A DNA stretch of 64,000 bases, from assembly GCA_035340715.1 (NCBI GenBank), contig DAOQTX010000005.1:1-64000 (forward strand), given 5' to 3'. The position numbers and the translations under genes were made by a program. The notes under the pieces were generated by a model. It had not been told where the DNA came from and did not search any database. It worked only from the letters and a program-made list of their open reading frames with translations. This document shows, one piece after another, positions 9,201-18,223 of the stretch (positions are counted from its first letter, which is position 1; each line of letters begins with the position of its first letter). The stretch comes from DAOQTX01 sp035340715 (lineage in GTDB: Bacteria; Bacteroidota; Bacteroidia; AKYH767-A; OLB10).

Positions 9201-12200
9201 TTATCGTATCAAATTGACAGAGCCTCTAAAGTTGTGCTCTTTACCATTATGTGTAACCACGTTTATCAAATAAACATAAGTTCCGCTAGGTGCGTCTTTT
9301 TGGTTTTGGAATGAACCATCCCAAACGAATCGATAATCATTGCTTGAATATACTTTCTCTCCCCAACGGTTAAATATGATCATTTCGTAAGCTTGAATAT
9401 CCATTGGTGGTACCCCATCAAAAAACACATCATTCCTTCCATCATTATTTGGAGTAAATGCATTAGGTATAAAGAATGGGAAAATATATACTTCTTCACT
9501 TTTTCGATCAATACATCCAGCAGGGCTATAAATGGTAAGCGTTACTATGTATTTCCCGGGTTCATCATAATAATGCACTACATCCATTTCATCAGATGTA
9601 GTTCCATCTCCAAAACTCCAAATGGCAGAAGCCATATTTTGAGATAGATTTTTAAAAGTAATTTTCGAATTAAATACAGGTGCTTCTTTCGGATCAATTC
9701 TAAAATCGGCCACAGGAGGAGGATAGTACACTACCGTTACATCAGAAGAGTCGCTTGATTTACAACCGAAAGGACTGATTACCGTTAACGATACTGTATA
9801 CGTTCCTGGTAAAGCATAAATATGAGATGGATGAATCAAATTGGATATTCCACCGTCTCCAAAGGTCCATGCATAGAAAGAGTTGGGTTCGGTTTGACTT
9901 TTATTGGTGAACTTTACTTTAAGTGTTTCGCAAATCAAACTGGTATCAGAAGCAAAATCTACTATTGGATATGGATGCACAATTACAGGTATTGGTGAAC
10001 TGATGGCAGTACAACCATTTAAATTAGTAACGATTACTGTATAGTTTGATTGACTTGATGTATTAATTGTCTGAGTAGTCAATCCATTTGACCAGAGATA
10101 CGCTAAACCATTGTTCGCACTTAAAGCAACCGAACCTCCATCACAAAAATCGGTTGGACCTCCTGCGCTTATTGCTGCAGTGGCATATAATACATTTATT
10201 AAAGTAGGTGTAGAAGTTTCAGAGCATCCGTTAGCATCAGTTACAACAACGGTGTATGTACCGGCTTGAGAAACTGTTATGGATTGAGTAGTTAATCCAT
10301 TTGACCAATGATAACCTACTCCTGCATTGGCCGTTAGTACCACATTATCTCCATCGCAAAATGTTGTGGGTCCTGCTGGAGTTATGTTTGCAACAGGAAT
10401 ACTCACTTGAACAGAGACTGGGGCAGATGTTTCAACGCAACCATCGGCATTGGTTACAGAAACGGTAAAGGTTCCATTGTTGTTTACGGAAATACTTTGT
10501 GTGGTTGAACCATTGCTCCATAAATAAGATGTTCCCAGATTGGCTTGTAATACAACGGCAAAGCCAGGACATATGGTTGTACTACTTAAAGGAGTAATTA
10601 TTGCACTTGGATTAGAAACAGTTATTTGAACAGGAGACGCAATTGCGGTACAGCCATTCATATTAGTTACCGTAACACTATAATTTCCTGAGTTGTTTAC
10701 TTGAATGTTTTGAGTACTTGCACCGGTTGACCATAAATAGGCACTGCCTGCATTTGCACTTAGAGTGCTAACATCACCCGGGCATAAAACTGAATTGCCG
10801 GTTAAAGTAATATTGGCAACAGCGGTATTTACAATTATGTTAACATTGCTAGATACAGCTGTACATCCGTCAGCATTAGTAACAGTAACTGTATAGGTGC
10901 CTGCATTGGTTACATTAATGCTTTGTAATGTGCTTCCGTTTGACCACGTATAACTGGTGCCGCTATTTGCATTTAATTGAACACTTTGTCCATCACAAAA
11001 AGTAGTAGGCCCTAAAGGTGTAATACTGGCTATTGGATTACTTACTACGACTGATTGTGGTAATGAGGTAGCACTACAGTTATCAACGTTTGTAACGATA
11101 ACAGTAAAGTTTCCTGCACTCGAAACATTTATGCTTTGGGTTGTAGCGCCATTCGACCATAGATATGTAATTCCTGAATTGGCTTGAAGAGTAACATTGT
11201 CTCCGGGACAAATTGTAGTGCTGCTTAGTGGTGTAATACTTGCGGTTGGGTTACTTACTACTACTGGTACTGCTACTGCTGAGGCCGTACAACCATCAGT
11301 GGTGGTAATGGTTACATTATAAACTCCGGCTGAGTTTACACTTATATTTTGGGTTGTTGCACCGTTGGTCCATAAATAGGAAGCAGAAGGATTTGCACTC
11401 AACACAACATTATCACCTGGACATAGAAGTGTATTACCGCTTATTGAAATGGAAGCTAAAGCAGAATTAACACTCACAGATACGTTAGATGAAACTGCAG
11501 TACATCCGTTTATATCGGTAACTGTCACTACAAATGAACCGTTTGAATTTACATTTATATTTTGTGTAGTAGCACCGTTTGACCAATTGTATGCACTGCC
11601 TGCATTTGCACTTAAAGTAACAGATCCGCCATTGCAAAAACTTGTTGGACCACTTGGAGTAATAGTAGCAACTGGAGTATTTACTGAAACAGCAATAGGA
11701 GCGGAGATGGCTTGACAGTTATCTGCATTGGTTACCGTTACGGTGAAATTACCACTATTGGATACGGTAATACTCTGTTGAGTAGATCCGTTCGACCATA
11801 AATAGCTATTGCCAACATTGGCTTGTAAAGTAACCGTTGATCCGGGACATAATACGGTACTACCCAATGGTGTAATACTTGCTAATGGAGTGCTGGTAGT
11901 TATAGAAGTTGGACTTGAGGTTGCAACACATGAATTGAAATTTGTAACCGTAACGGTATAATTACCTGCTGCAGCTACAGAAATATTTTGAGTTGTAGCA
12001 CCTGTTGACCATACCCAAGCAAGGCCAGCATTAGCTCCAAGTGTTACACTGTTTCCTGGGCAAATAGGAACTGCTCCCGTAACAGATATATTTGCTAGAG
12101 CCGTTACAACATTGACAGCAACCGGACTTGATGTGGCGGTACATCCATTTGCATCGGTTACAGTTACTGTAAAAGTACCCGTATTGCTTACCGAAATATT

Positions 12201-13769
12201 TTGCGTTGTAGCGCCATTAGACCATTGGTAGTTTGCTCCAGCATTAGCACTCAGTGTTACTGAATTACCGATGCACAAAGTTGTTGATCCACTCGGAGTA
12301 ATCGTAGCAGTGGGTAAGCCAATACTCACATTTATTGGTGGAGAAGTTGCCGAACATCCTGCAGCTTGTGTAACGGTAACGGTATATGTTCCTGCAGAGC
12401 TGACATTAATGCTTTGCGTGGTTGCTCCGTTCGACCATAAATATATTGAGCCAATGTTTGCGGTTAATGTAACATTAGAGCCAGGACAAATAGTAGTAGG
12501 GCCCGATGGTGTTATTGAAGCAGTTGCGGTTCCGGCATTTACAGTTACCATATTGCTTATATCACTACAACCAAGGGTGTCGGTAACGGTACAAGTTAAC
12601 GAAGTAGAAGTACTGACGACAATACTCTGAGTTGTTGCTCCATTCGACCAAGAGTACGATGCAGCATTTGGTGGACTTGCACTCAATGTGACCGAGTCGC
12701 CTGGACATAATGTAACTAGCCCAGCTGGACTCACACTCGCAACTATATTACTTTGTAATACATTAAAGGATTGAGAAAATAAGAAACAACCATTGTTAGG
12801 GTTTAACACAAATACAGAATAGCTTCCAGGATTCCATACCTGAATGCTTTGAGTCGTTTGACCAAAAGTCCATAAGTAATTAAAGGCTGCTCCAGAAGTT
12901 AGAGTTATCGTATCTCCTTGACACATTCCTGCGGTAAGAGTGGTTGGATTGAAGTATGAAGATCCGGATTGATAAACCGGTACGTAAGATGCGTTTAAAG
13001 AGTTGGCTTTCAAAAATACACCTGAATCGTATGCCCCATCACCAACATTTCCAACGGCCAATTTAATATGATAGGTTTGACAAATTTGTACAGGAATAAC
13101 AGCTTTCAATACTTGAGTCATTCCATCGAAACAAACCGTAGTTCCATTGGTATTATCTTTATAGTAAGCACAATTTGTACAAGGGCCAGTAGGAACAACA
13201 CCTACAGGAGAATTGCCATTGTTAACATTATTTATGGCAACAGGGGTAGCGGTTCCCGGAATTAAAGCAACATTCATAGTGCCGGTAATTCCTGGACCAG
13301 AAACAAAAAATCCAAATACATCATTAAAGCCAGAGTTAACCCAATCGCTATATTCTTCTGAAGCAAAAACATATTCAAATGAAACGGTATCGGACTTGGC
13401 ATAAAAATCAAATTCTATAATGGCTGCATCGTTTACGCCTGCTGTGGCAATGCCTGCTAAGTTTGGGTCAGGAGTTGGTGTCATGCCGGCATCGCTCATA
13501 AAATATCCGGCTCCATTGCTCACTTGACCAGCTCCACCTGTAGAAAAGATAATCCCATTATTAAAACCCAGATTTGAAGTTCCACTAAACGTTCCTAACG
13601 AATTGGGTTGACCACTATACGAAATATTAAATACTGTTACTCCCGATCCAACAAAAGTATTGATTACTTGCGCTGGAGTTAAGGCGGTGTTGACTGAAAT
13701 TTGAGCATAACTTTTGCTATGCAAGAAAAGCAAAGTACACAACACGAAGAACGATATTACTTTCCTCAT
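9201..13769 (-). CDS. Giant T9SS type B (gliding-motility CTD) surface protein with Ig-like repeats
   Basis: About 1,522 residues. The ATG at 13769 starts a classical signal peptide (MRKVISFFVLCTLLFLHSKSYAQ); an in-frame upstream ATG would put 17 residues before it. Order: a choice-of-anchor L-like domain (about 25-260, FEYVFASEEYSDWV), two divergent and twelve regular 71-residue Ig-like repeats (ITPxGxTxxCPG ... YxWSNGATTQSI ... GCxAxSxP), two PKD domains (YAWTFGDGG and AIWSFGDGT) and a C-terminal gliding-motility-associated sorting domain (NAFTPNNDGRNDVFF ... IFNRWGEKVY ... YVYLI). Such proteins are exported by T9SS and act as surface adhesins or filaments; the exact role is unknown. A TATATTTG promoter lies directly upstream. 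Confidence 0.93.
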   Translation of the reverse strand: MRKVISFFVLCTLLFLHSKSYAQISVNTALTPAQVINTFVGSGVTVFNISYSGQPNSLGTFSGTSNLGFNNGIIFSTGGAGQVSNGAGYFMSDAGMTPTPDPNLAGIATAGVNDAAIIEFDFYAKSDTVSFEYVFASEEYSDWVNSGFNDVFGFFVSGPGITGTMNVALIPGTATPVAINNVNNGNSPVGVVPTGPCTNCAYYKDNTNGTTVCFDGMTQVLKAVIPVQICQTYHIKLAVGNVGDGAYDSGVFLKANSLNASYVPVYQSGSSYFNPTTLTAGMCQGDTITLTSGAAFNYLWTFGQTTQSIQVWNPGSYSVFVLNPNNGCFLFSQSFNVLQSNIVASVSPAGLVTLCPGDSVTLSASPPNAASYSWSNGATTQSIVVSTSTSLTCTVTDTLGCSDISNMVTVNAGTATASITPSGPTTICPGSNVTLTANIGSIYLWSNGATTQSINVSSAGTYTVTVTQAAGCSATSPPINVSIGLPTATITPSGSTTLCIGNSVTLSANAGANYQWSNGATTQNISVSNTGTFTVTVTDANGCTATSSPVAVNVVTALANISVTGAVPICPGNSVTLGANAGLAWVWSTGATTQNISVAAAGNYTVTVTNFNSCVATSSPTSITTSTPLASITPLGSTVLCPGSTVTLQANVGNSYLWSNGSTQQSITVSNSGNFTVTVTNADNCQAISAPIAVSVNTPVATITPSGPTSFCNGGSVTLSANAGSAYNWSNGATTQNINVNSNGSFVVTVTDINGCTAVSSNVSVSVNSALASISISGNTLLCPGDNVVLSANPSASYLWTNGATTQNISVNSAGVYNVTITTTDGCTASAVAVPVVVSNPTASITPLSSTTICPGDNVTLQANSGITYLWSNGATTQSINVSSAGNFTVIVTNVDNCSATSLPQSVVVSNPIASITPLGPTTFCDGQSVQLNANSGTSYTWSNGSTLQSINVTNAGTYTVTVTNADGCTAVSSNVNIIVNTAVANITLTGNSVLCPGDVSTLSANAGSAYLWSTGASTQNIQVNNSGNYSVTVTNMNGCTAIASPVQITVSNPSAIITPLSSTTICPGFAVVLQANLGTSYLWSNGSTTQSISVNNNGTFTVSVTNADGCVETSAPVSVQVSIPVANITPAGPTTFCDGDNVVLTANAGVGYHWSNGLTTQSITVSQAGTYTVVVTDANGCSETSTPTLINVLYATAAISAGGPTDFCDGGSVALSANNGLAYLWSNGLTTQTINTSSQSNYTVIVTNLNGCTAISSPIPVIVHPYPIVDFASDTSLICETLKVKFTNKSQTEPNSFYAWTFGDGGISNLIHPSHIYALPGTYTVSLTVISPFGCKSSDSSDVTVVYYPPPVADFRIDPKEAPVFNSKITFKNLSQNMASAIWSFGDGTTSDEMDVVHYYDEPGKYIVTLTIYSPAGCIDRKSEEVYIFPFFIPNAFTPNNDGRNDVFFDGVPPMDIQAYEMIIFNRWGEKVYSSNDYRFVWDGSFQNQKDAPSGTYVYLINVVTHNGKEHNFRGSVNLIR
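9972..12527 (-). repeat. Twelve in-frame 213-bp (71-residue) tandem repeats with a three-unit higher-order pattern
   Basis: Between the divergent N-terminal repeats and the PKD domains, twelve successive units each translate to exactly 71 residues with no indels (12 x 213 = 2,556 bp). Units fall into three classes that recur in order. Class A starts ITP(L/S)xxTxxCPG, class B ITPxGxTx(F/L)CxG, class C I(S/T)xxGxxxxCPG with A(L/V)A before it and often WSTG or WTNG instead of WSNG. The order is ABC ABC ABC AB plus a final B-like unit. This suggests duplication of a 639-bp block. Confidence 0.85.
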
Positions 13770-13789
13770 AATTAACGGGTTATAGAAAA

Positions 13790-13820
13790 CAAATATAAGT
13801 AATTCATAGGGCTTAAACAA
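13790..13820 (-). promoter_or_regulatory. Bacteroidota-type promoter of the giant T9SS gene
   Basis: On the minus strand, TTG (13818-13820) and TATATTTG (13790-13797) are separated by 20 bp, matching the phylum consensus TTG-N17-23-TAnnTTTG. The -7 box lies 20 bp upstream of the ATG at 13769. That supports the choice of this start over the in-frame ATG at 13820. Confidence 0.6.
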
Positions 13821-13841
13821 TTAAAGACTCGATCGCAAAAA

Positions 13842-14534
13842 TCAAGCCTTTTTTTGAGCAAATTCTTTAAGATAAAGTGGTTCAAAGTAGACAAAGTCCT
13901 CAAATAAGAGGGTATTGTTTTTAATCGAATCAAGGACAATTTGAGCCATAAATAGACTAGATGAATGAATTTGATCGATGTATACCAATCGTTCATCTTT
14001 AATTGTTGTTTTATATTTTGATGCACCATTACCAAAAAAAACCGCTTTTTCAGCTGATTTCAATCTATTATTGAACGAATTTATGTCCATTATGGTTGCA
14101 TCAATCGAATGAATTCTGTTTCCATTTTGGTCAAAAACACAAGTATATACTTCCATCCTTCTTGCATCGAGCATAGGGAAAAAGAGAACTTGATTTTGAA
14201 AGAGATTGGGGTGTTTTTGTTTTAACGCATAAAAGAGAATACGAAGAGAGTCGATAGCAATTAGTTTTAGATTTCCGGAATAAGCCAAAGCTTTAGCTGC
14301 AGCAGTACCTATTCGAAGTCCGGTATAAGATCCAGGCCCTTTATTAATACAGACAAAATCATATTTTTTTATATCCGTTTGACTTTCTTTAAAGCACTGA
14401 TCGATAAAAGGAGTGAGTAACGAGGCATGATTACGATCTTCATGGCTTTCTCTAGAGCAAACAACTTTATCGTTAACTACTAATGTTACCGAACATACAT
14501 TAGTAGCGGAATCAATGCAAATGAAATTGGGCAA
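13842..14534 (-). CDS. tsaB: tRNA threonylcarbamoyladenosine biosynthesis protein TsaB
   Basis: A 230-residue cytoplasmic ASKHA-fold protein that scaffolds TsaD and TsaE in making t6A37 on tRNAs that read ANN codons. It starts with the family's ICIDSATNVCSV nucleotide-fold strand, and has the diagnostic block VCINKGPGSYTGLRIGTAAAKALAY at about 80-105. It is the last gene of an operon with the adaptor (1-nt gap) and TolC genes, a pairing without functional link that probably reflects cotranscription only. tsaD and tsaE are not in the window. Confidence 0.93.
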   Translation of the reverse strand: MPNFICIDSATNVCSVTLVVNDKVVCSRESHEDRNHASLLTPFIDQCFKESQTDIKKYDFVCINKGPGSYTGLRIGTAAAKALAYSGNLKLIAIDSLRILFYALKQKHPNLFQNQVLFFPMLDARRMEVYTCVFDQNGNRIHSIDATIMDINSFNNRLKSAEKAVFFGNGASKYKTTIKDERLVYIDQIHSSSLFMAQIVLDSIKNNTLLFEDFVYFEPLYLKEFAQKKA

Positions 14535-14535
14535 C

Positions 14536-15870
14536 TTATTTTTTCTTAAATAACTCTTCTTCTGAGATTACTTTGACGTCCTTTCCTTCTTTTAATAGTT
14601 TAGAAATGGCACTATAAGGGGCTTTAATAATTTCATCTTCTTTATTAACCCCACTTTTAATTTCAATATAGGTGTCGTCTTGAATTCCTGTTTCCACAAC
14701 TTTCATGCTTGCTTTGCCATCGTGTACTATAAAGACACAAGTTACATTATTGCTTTGTGTGCTTGAGGTTGTATTTTCAGATTCACTTTCTCCTGATGAA
14801 GAAAAAGACTTGGTGGTATCTCTAGTAGTTACCGCTTGAACAGGAATGGCAATCACATTGTTGGCTTTTCTGGTTTGGATGTCTACATTGGCCGTCATGC
14901 CGGGTCTAAATGGCGAATAGTTTGGATTGTCTTTAGGAACCAAATCTTCATAAGATGATTTCAATATTCGGATTTTTACTGTGAAGTTGGTAACCTGATC
15001 TGTAGATAATCCTAAGATATTTGCACTGTTGGCCACTTCAGTTACGACTCCTTTAAAATCTCTATCCGGATATGCATCAATTTCAATGATGGAAGTATCC
15101 CCCTTTTGTACTCTCAAAATGTCATTTTCATTCACATCAACGCTTACTTCCATTTCACGCAAGTTGGCTAAACGCAAAATTTCTGTTCCTTCCATCATGT
15201 TGGTTCCAACCACTCGTTCTCCTTTCTCTTTACTCAACTTGGAAACGGTTCCACTAACAGCAGCGTAGATACTCGTTTTTAATAAGTTCTCATTTGCTTC
15301 TTTTACGGACGCTTGTGAACTACGCATTTGAAACTCCGCTGACTTAACACTCTGCGAAGCCGCATCTACCTCTGCTTTTGCAACTTCAAAATTGGTTTTA
15401 ATATTTTCAAATTCAGAAGCAGAAACAACTTTGTCTTCAAACAACTTTTTATAGCGATTGAACTCTTTTTCTGCAACTACAAATCGCGACTCAGTTTGTG
15501 CCAATCGACTTTTACTGTTTTCCACATTTGCTTTTGATGAAAGAAGTTGTGCATTCATTCGATCCATGTTCGATTCATAGATATCGGGTTTTATCTTAAC
15601 CAAAAGATCACCTTGTTTAACTACATCGCCTTCGCTAACCGCCAACTCCACTATTTCTCCCGACACATCTGCACTTATTCTTAATTCTGTTTCAGGTTGA
15701 ATCTTACCACTCGCAGTTACTATTTCAATAATATCTCGACTGCCTGCTTTTTCAGTGGATACTTCCATAGCATCACTTGCGCCTAACCAACCCATAGACT
15801 TAGCAATGGTAAGCAATACAATGAGTATGGCTCCAGTCCAAACAGCAATTTTTACTTTTTTATTTTTCAT
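14536..15870 (-). CDS. Periplasmic adaptor (membrane fusion) protein, MacA/HlyD-like
   Basis: A 444-residue efflux adaptor that would bridge an inner-membrane pump and TolC. It has one N-terminal membrane anchor (about 7-25), a biotinyl-lipoyl-like half (SGEIVELAVSEGDVVKQGDLL), a long alpha-hairpin (about 95-200) and the second lipoyl half (YAAVSGTVSKLSKEKGERV), then beta-barrel and membrane-proximal domains. A low-complexity Ser/Glu/Thr insert sits near 355-375. It follows the tolC-like gene by 15 nt. No pump subunit adjoins it; the only ABC ATPase in the window is at the left edge, and its relation to this pair is unknown. Confidence 0.9.
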   Translation of the reverse strand: MKNKKVKIAVWTGAILIVLLTIAKSMGWLGASDAMEVSTEKAGSRDIIEIVTASGKIQPETELRISADVSGEIVELAVSEGDVVKQGDLLVKIKPDIYESNMDRMNAQLLSSKANVENSKSRLAQTESRFVVAEKEFNRYKKLFEDKVVSASEFENIKTNFEVAKAEVDAASQSVKSAEFQMRSSQASVKEANENLLKTSIYAAVSGTVSKLSKEKGERVVGTNMMEGTEILRLANLREMEVSVDVNENDILRVQKGDTSIIEIDAYPDRDFKGVVTEVANSANILGLSTDQVTNFTVKIRILKSSYEDLVPKDNPNYSPFRPGMTANVDIQTRKANNVIAIPVQAVTTRDTTKSFSSSGESESENTTSSTQSNNVTCVFIVHDGKASMKVVETGIQDDTYIEIKSGVNKEDEIIKAPYSAISKLLKEGKDVKVISEEELFKKK

Positions 15871-15885
15871 AGAACAATAAAGGAT

Positions 15886-17241
15886 TTAATTAATGGTAAG
15901 CTTTTTTCCAGAATAAAATTCCAACACTTTTATTTTAAACACATAGTCGTATAAAGCTTGCGTGCGCTCCGATTTTGTGCGCGTGAAGTTATTTTGAGCA
16001 TTGGTGTATTCCAAAGAATTTATTAGACCTGCATCGAATTTTTTATTGGCATAATCAAAAGCTTCTTTAGCTGATTTTTCTGCTTTGTTTAAAGCATCAA
16101 ATTTATTTTTTGCTCCTAAAGCATCGGAATGTGCTTGTTGAATTTCTTTATATACAGTCTTTTTGGTAAGATCTTCTTGTATCGATACGTTTTTATAACT
16201 CAACTTAGCTCGTGCTATATTATTTTTGACAGAAAAATTATTGAACAAAGGAATGCTCAAATTTACACCTGCTGCCTTATAGAAATTATCTTCAATTTGG
16301 GAGTCAAATGGTATTTCAGCAAAGGATAATGAAGTAGTATCAAAGGTTCGGGCCTGATCGGAATAATTGGTGCCAACTCCGCCTGAAACACTGATGCGAG
16401 GAAACATACCCGAACGGGCAATTGAAATTCCTTTTTGAGAAGCATTCGTTCTAAGTGTGGCAGCTTTTATTTGAGGAAGCCCTTGCAATGCTGTTTGATA
16501 GATATAATCAACCCCACTTAATAAGATGCTATTATCGGGTTCTGACATAATAGGAGCTTCAATGCTAAAGTCAGTTACACTGTCTAGGTCGAGCAGCTGC
16601 TTTAAATTAAGCAATGATGTGCTCAATGCGTTTTCTGCACTTACATTTTGCAATTCGCTGTTTGAATATTGCGATTCAGCATCGAGCAAACTGCCTTGCG
16701 GTAATATTCCTGCATCAACCAAAGATTTACTTCTGTTTCGTTGCAACTCACTTAGGCGTAATGCATCTTTTGATATGTCTACTTGATCTTGTGCAAACAA
16801 CACTTGTAAATAGGATGCGACAATGTTTAAAGAGACGTCATTCTTAATTTTTTCCAAATCAGATTTACTGGCTAAGTATTCGAAGCGCGATTGTTTTAAA
16901 CTGTTTTGTAATAAAAAGCCATTAAACACAATTACGTTAGTAGTCAGATTTCCATTTAAACTTTGAACATCATTTGTAGTAAACAAATTTGTAGTTGGGT
17001 CAACATTCCTTCCACGATTTATATTGTAGTTCATGTTGGCATTTAAGGTTGGCACAAAATTCAACATGTTTTGTTGATGATTGATTTTACTTAGTTCCTG
17101 ATTGATATAGGTTTGACGAATGGTGAGATTATTTCTCAAAGCATGCTCAACACATTTTTCTAAAGTCCATACGCTTTGTGAATGAGATAAACCAAATGAT
17201 CCCAATACGATGAATAATATCAAAAAGCAAAACCTGCCCAT
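15886..17241 (-). CDS. TolC-family outer membrane efflux protein
   Basis: A 451-residue outer-membrane channel. It has a signal peptide (about 1-22, ending SHSQS) and two internally similar halves, each rich in coiled-coil helices (ANMNYNINRGRN, then VSGGVGTNYS and VNLSIPLFNNFSVKNNIARAKL). It opens the operon tolC-like, adaptor, tsaB. A TACCTTTG box 22 bp upstream of the start is a likely -7 promoter element. The exported substrate is unknown. Confidence 0.92.
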   Translation of the reverse strand: MGRFCFLILFIVLGSFGLSHSQSVWTLEKCVEHALRNNLTIRQTYINQELSKINHQQNMLNFVPTLNANMNYNINRGRNVDPTTNLFTTNDVQSLNGNLTTNVIVFNGFLLQNSLKQSRFEYLASKSDLEKIKNDVSLNIVASYLQVLFAQDQVDISKDALRLSELQRNRSKSLVDAGILPQGSLLDAESQYSNSELQNVSAENALSTSLLNLKQLLDLDSVTDFSIEAPIMSEPDNSILLSGVDYIYQTALQGLPQIKAATLRTNASQKGISIARSGMFPRISVSGGVGTNYSDQARTFDTTSLSFAEIPFDSQIEDNFYKAAGVNLSIPLFNNFSVKNNIARAKLSYKNVSIQEDLTKKTVYKEIQQAHSDALGAKNKFDALNKAEKSAKEAFDYANKKFDAGLINSLEYTNAQNNFTRTKSERTQALYDYVFKIKVLEFYSGKKLTIN

Positions 17242-17263
17242 ATTTTTTTCTGATTAAGACTGA

Positions 17264-17271
17264 CAAAGGTA
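17264..17271 (-). promoter_or_regulatory. -7 promoter element TACCTTTG upstream of the TolC operon
   Basis: CAAAGGTA on the plus strand reads TACCTTTG toward the tolC-like gene, 22 bp from its ATG, and fits TAnnTTTG. The same octamer lies upstream of metH, pruA, smc and the redoxin gene. No clear TTG at the expected -33 distance is visible here. Confidence 0.45.
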
Positions 17272-17326
17272 AAATAATTGATTTATCCTCTTAAAGGCCG
17301 TTCCCTAAAAAAGTTGAAAATATTTT

Positions 17327-17341
17327 ATGGAATTATTCCAT
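17327..17341. promoter_or_regulatory. Perfect 15-bp palindrome upstream of the RnfD-like gene
   Basis: ATGGAATTATTCCAT has perfect 7-bp arms around a single T, and a further half-site TTCCAT follows at 17341-17346. It lies 31 bp upstream of the RnfD-like start, in the divergent gap with the TolC operon. An operator role is plausible but unproven. Confidence 0.4.
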
Positions 17342-17372
17342 TCCATGCATCTAACTATAAAACAGCAAAAAG

Positions 17373-18221
17373 ATGGATGCAATTATTGACCATAATAATA
17401 AAGTAGGTTTAACAAAAATAGCCCACACCGTTGTTAAAAATTTGTTTAACGATGCAAGGCACTATCAGATTGTTTTTCTGTTTTCTTTTTATTGCTATGG
17501 AGTTGCCTTTTTGAGTTGGTCTGAGCATTTACATTTTGCTTTCTTCGCGGTGGTTACCTGCTTGTTAACACAATTGATTTTTTGTGTTTGGAATAATGGT
17601 TCCCTCTCTTCTTTGAAAAGTGCATTGATCAGTGGTTTTAGCATTGCACTTATGCTTAAAGCAGGTTCAATTTGGCCAGTAATTTTAGCTTCGGTTTTGA
17701 GCATAGGTTCAAAATTCATAATTCAATACAAGGGGAAGCACATTTATAATCCAACCAATTTTGGAATTATGGCCAGTATTCTTTTAACTGGTAATGCTTG
17801 GGTATCACCAGGTCAATGGGGGAGTCAGGCCTTTTTTATTTTTATAATAGGGATAAGTGGGTTGTTGGTTTTATTAAAAGCAAAGCGCTTGGATACAGGT
17901 CTTTTATTCTTGTTTATCTACTCATTCCTTCTGTATGTGCGATTAGTAATAGTACAGGGTTGGGAATTTGAAATATTTCTACACCAACTTTCCAGTGGAA
18001 CATTATTGTTGTTTGCATTTTTTATGATTACAGATCCTGTAACAACACCTCGCTCATTTAAAGGCAGATTTATTTGGACAATGCTCATTGCCATAGCTGC
18101 ATTCGCAGCAACGTCCTTCTATTATATAAACGGGGCTCCGCTTTGGAGCCTCTTTGTACTCACTCCTTTGAGTATTGTACTGAACAAAATTTATCCCGGA
18201 CAAACTTTTAAATGGAAATAA
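17373..18221 (+). CDS. Stand-alone RnfD/NqrB-like membrane protein
   Basis: A 282-residue polytopic membrane protein with roughly nine hydrophobic segments. It keeps two RnfD/NqrB signatures: NPTNFG at 126-131 and an LSSGTLLLFAFFMITDPVTTP-like block near 206-226. The periplasmic loop that carries the covalently bound FMN (SGAT/SQAT-type motif) in true RnfD/NqrB is absent, and no other rnf or nqr gene lies nearby, so it is unlikely to be a working Na+/H+ pump subunit. A DUF2330 gene follows 2 nt after its stop and probably shares its transcript. Function unknown. Confidence 0.75.
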   Translation: MDAIIDHNNKVGLTKIAHTVVKNLFNDARHYQIVFLFSFYCYGVAFLSWSEHLHFAFFAVVTCLLTQLIFCVWNNGSLSSLKSALISGFSIALMLKAGSIWPVILASVLSIGSKFIIQYKGKHIYNPTNFGIMASILLTGNAWVSPGQWGSQAFFIFIIGISGLLVLLKAKRLDTGLLFLFIYSFLLYVRLVIVQGWEFEIFLHQLSSGTLLLFAFFMITDPVTTPRSFKGRFIWTMLIAIAAFAATSFYYINGAPLWSLFVLTPLSIVLNKIYPGQTFKWK

Positions 18222-18223
18222 TT

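Noticed and set aside
9972..12527. Possible CRISPR array or tandem DNA satellite
   Set aside because: Units are 213 bp, in frame and protein-coding, with no short repeat-spacer pattern.
11449..12630. Plus-strand ORFs inside the giant T9SS gene
   Set aside because: They mirror the 213-bp repeats on the other strand, lack start signals and domains, and the minus strand reads as one protein with signal peptide and sorting domain.
17373..18221. A full Rnf or Nqr complex
   Set aside because: No other subunit genes are present and the FMN-binding loop is missing.
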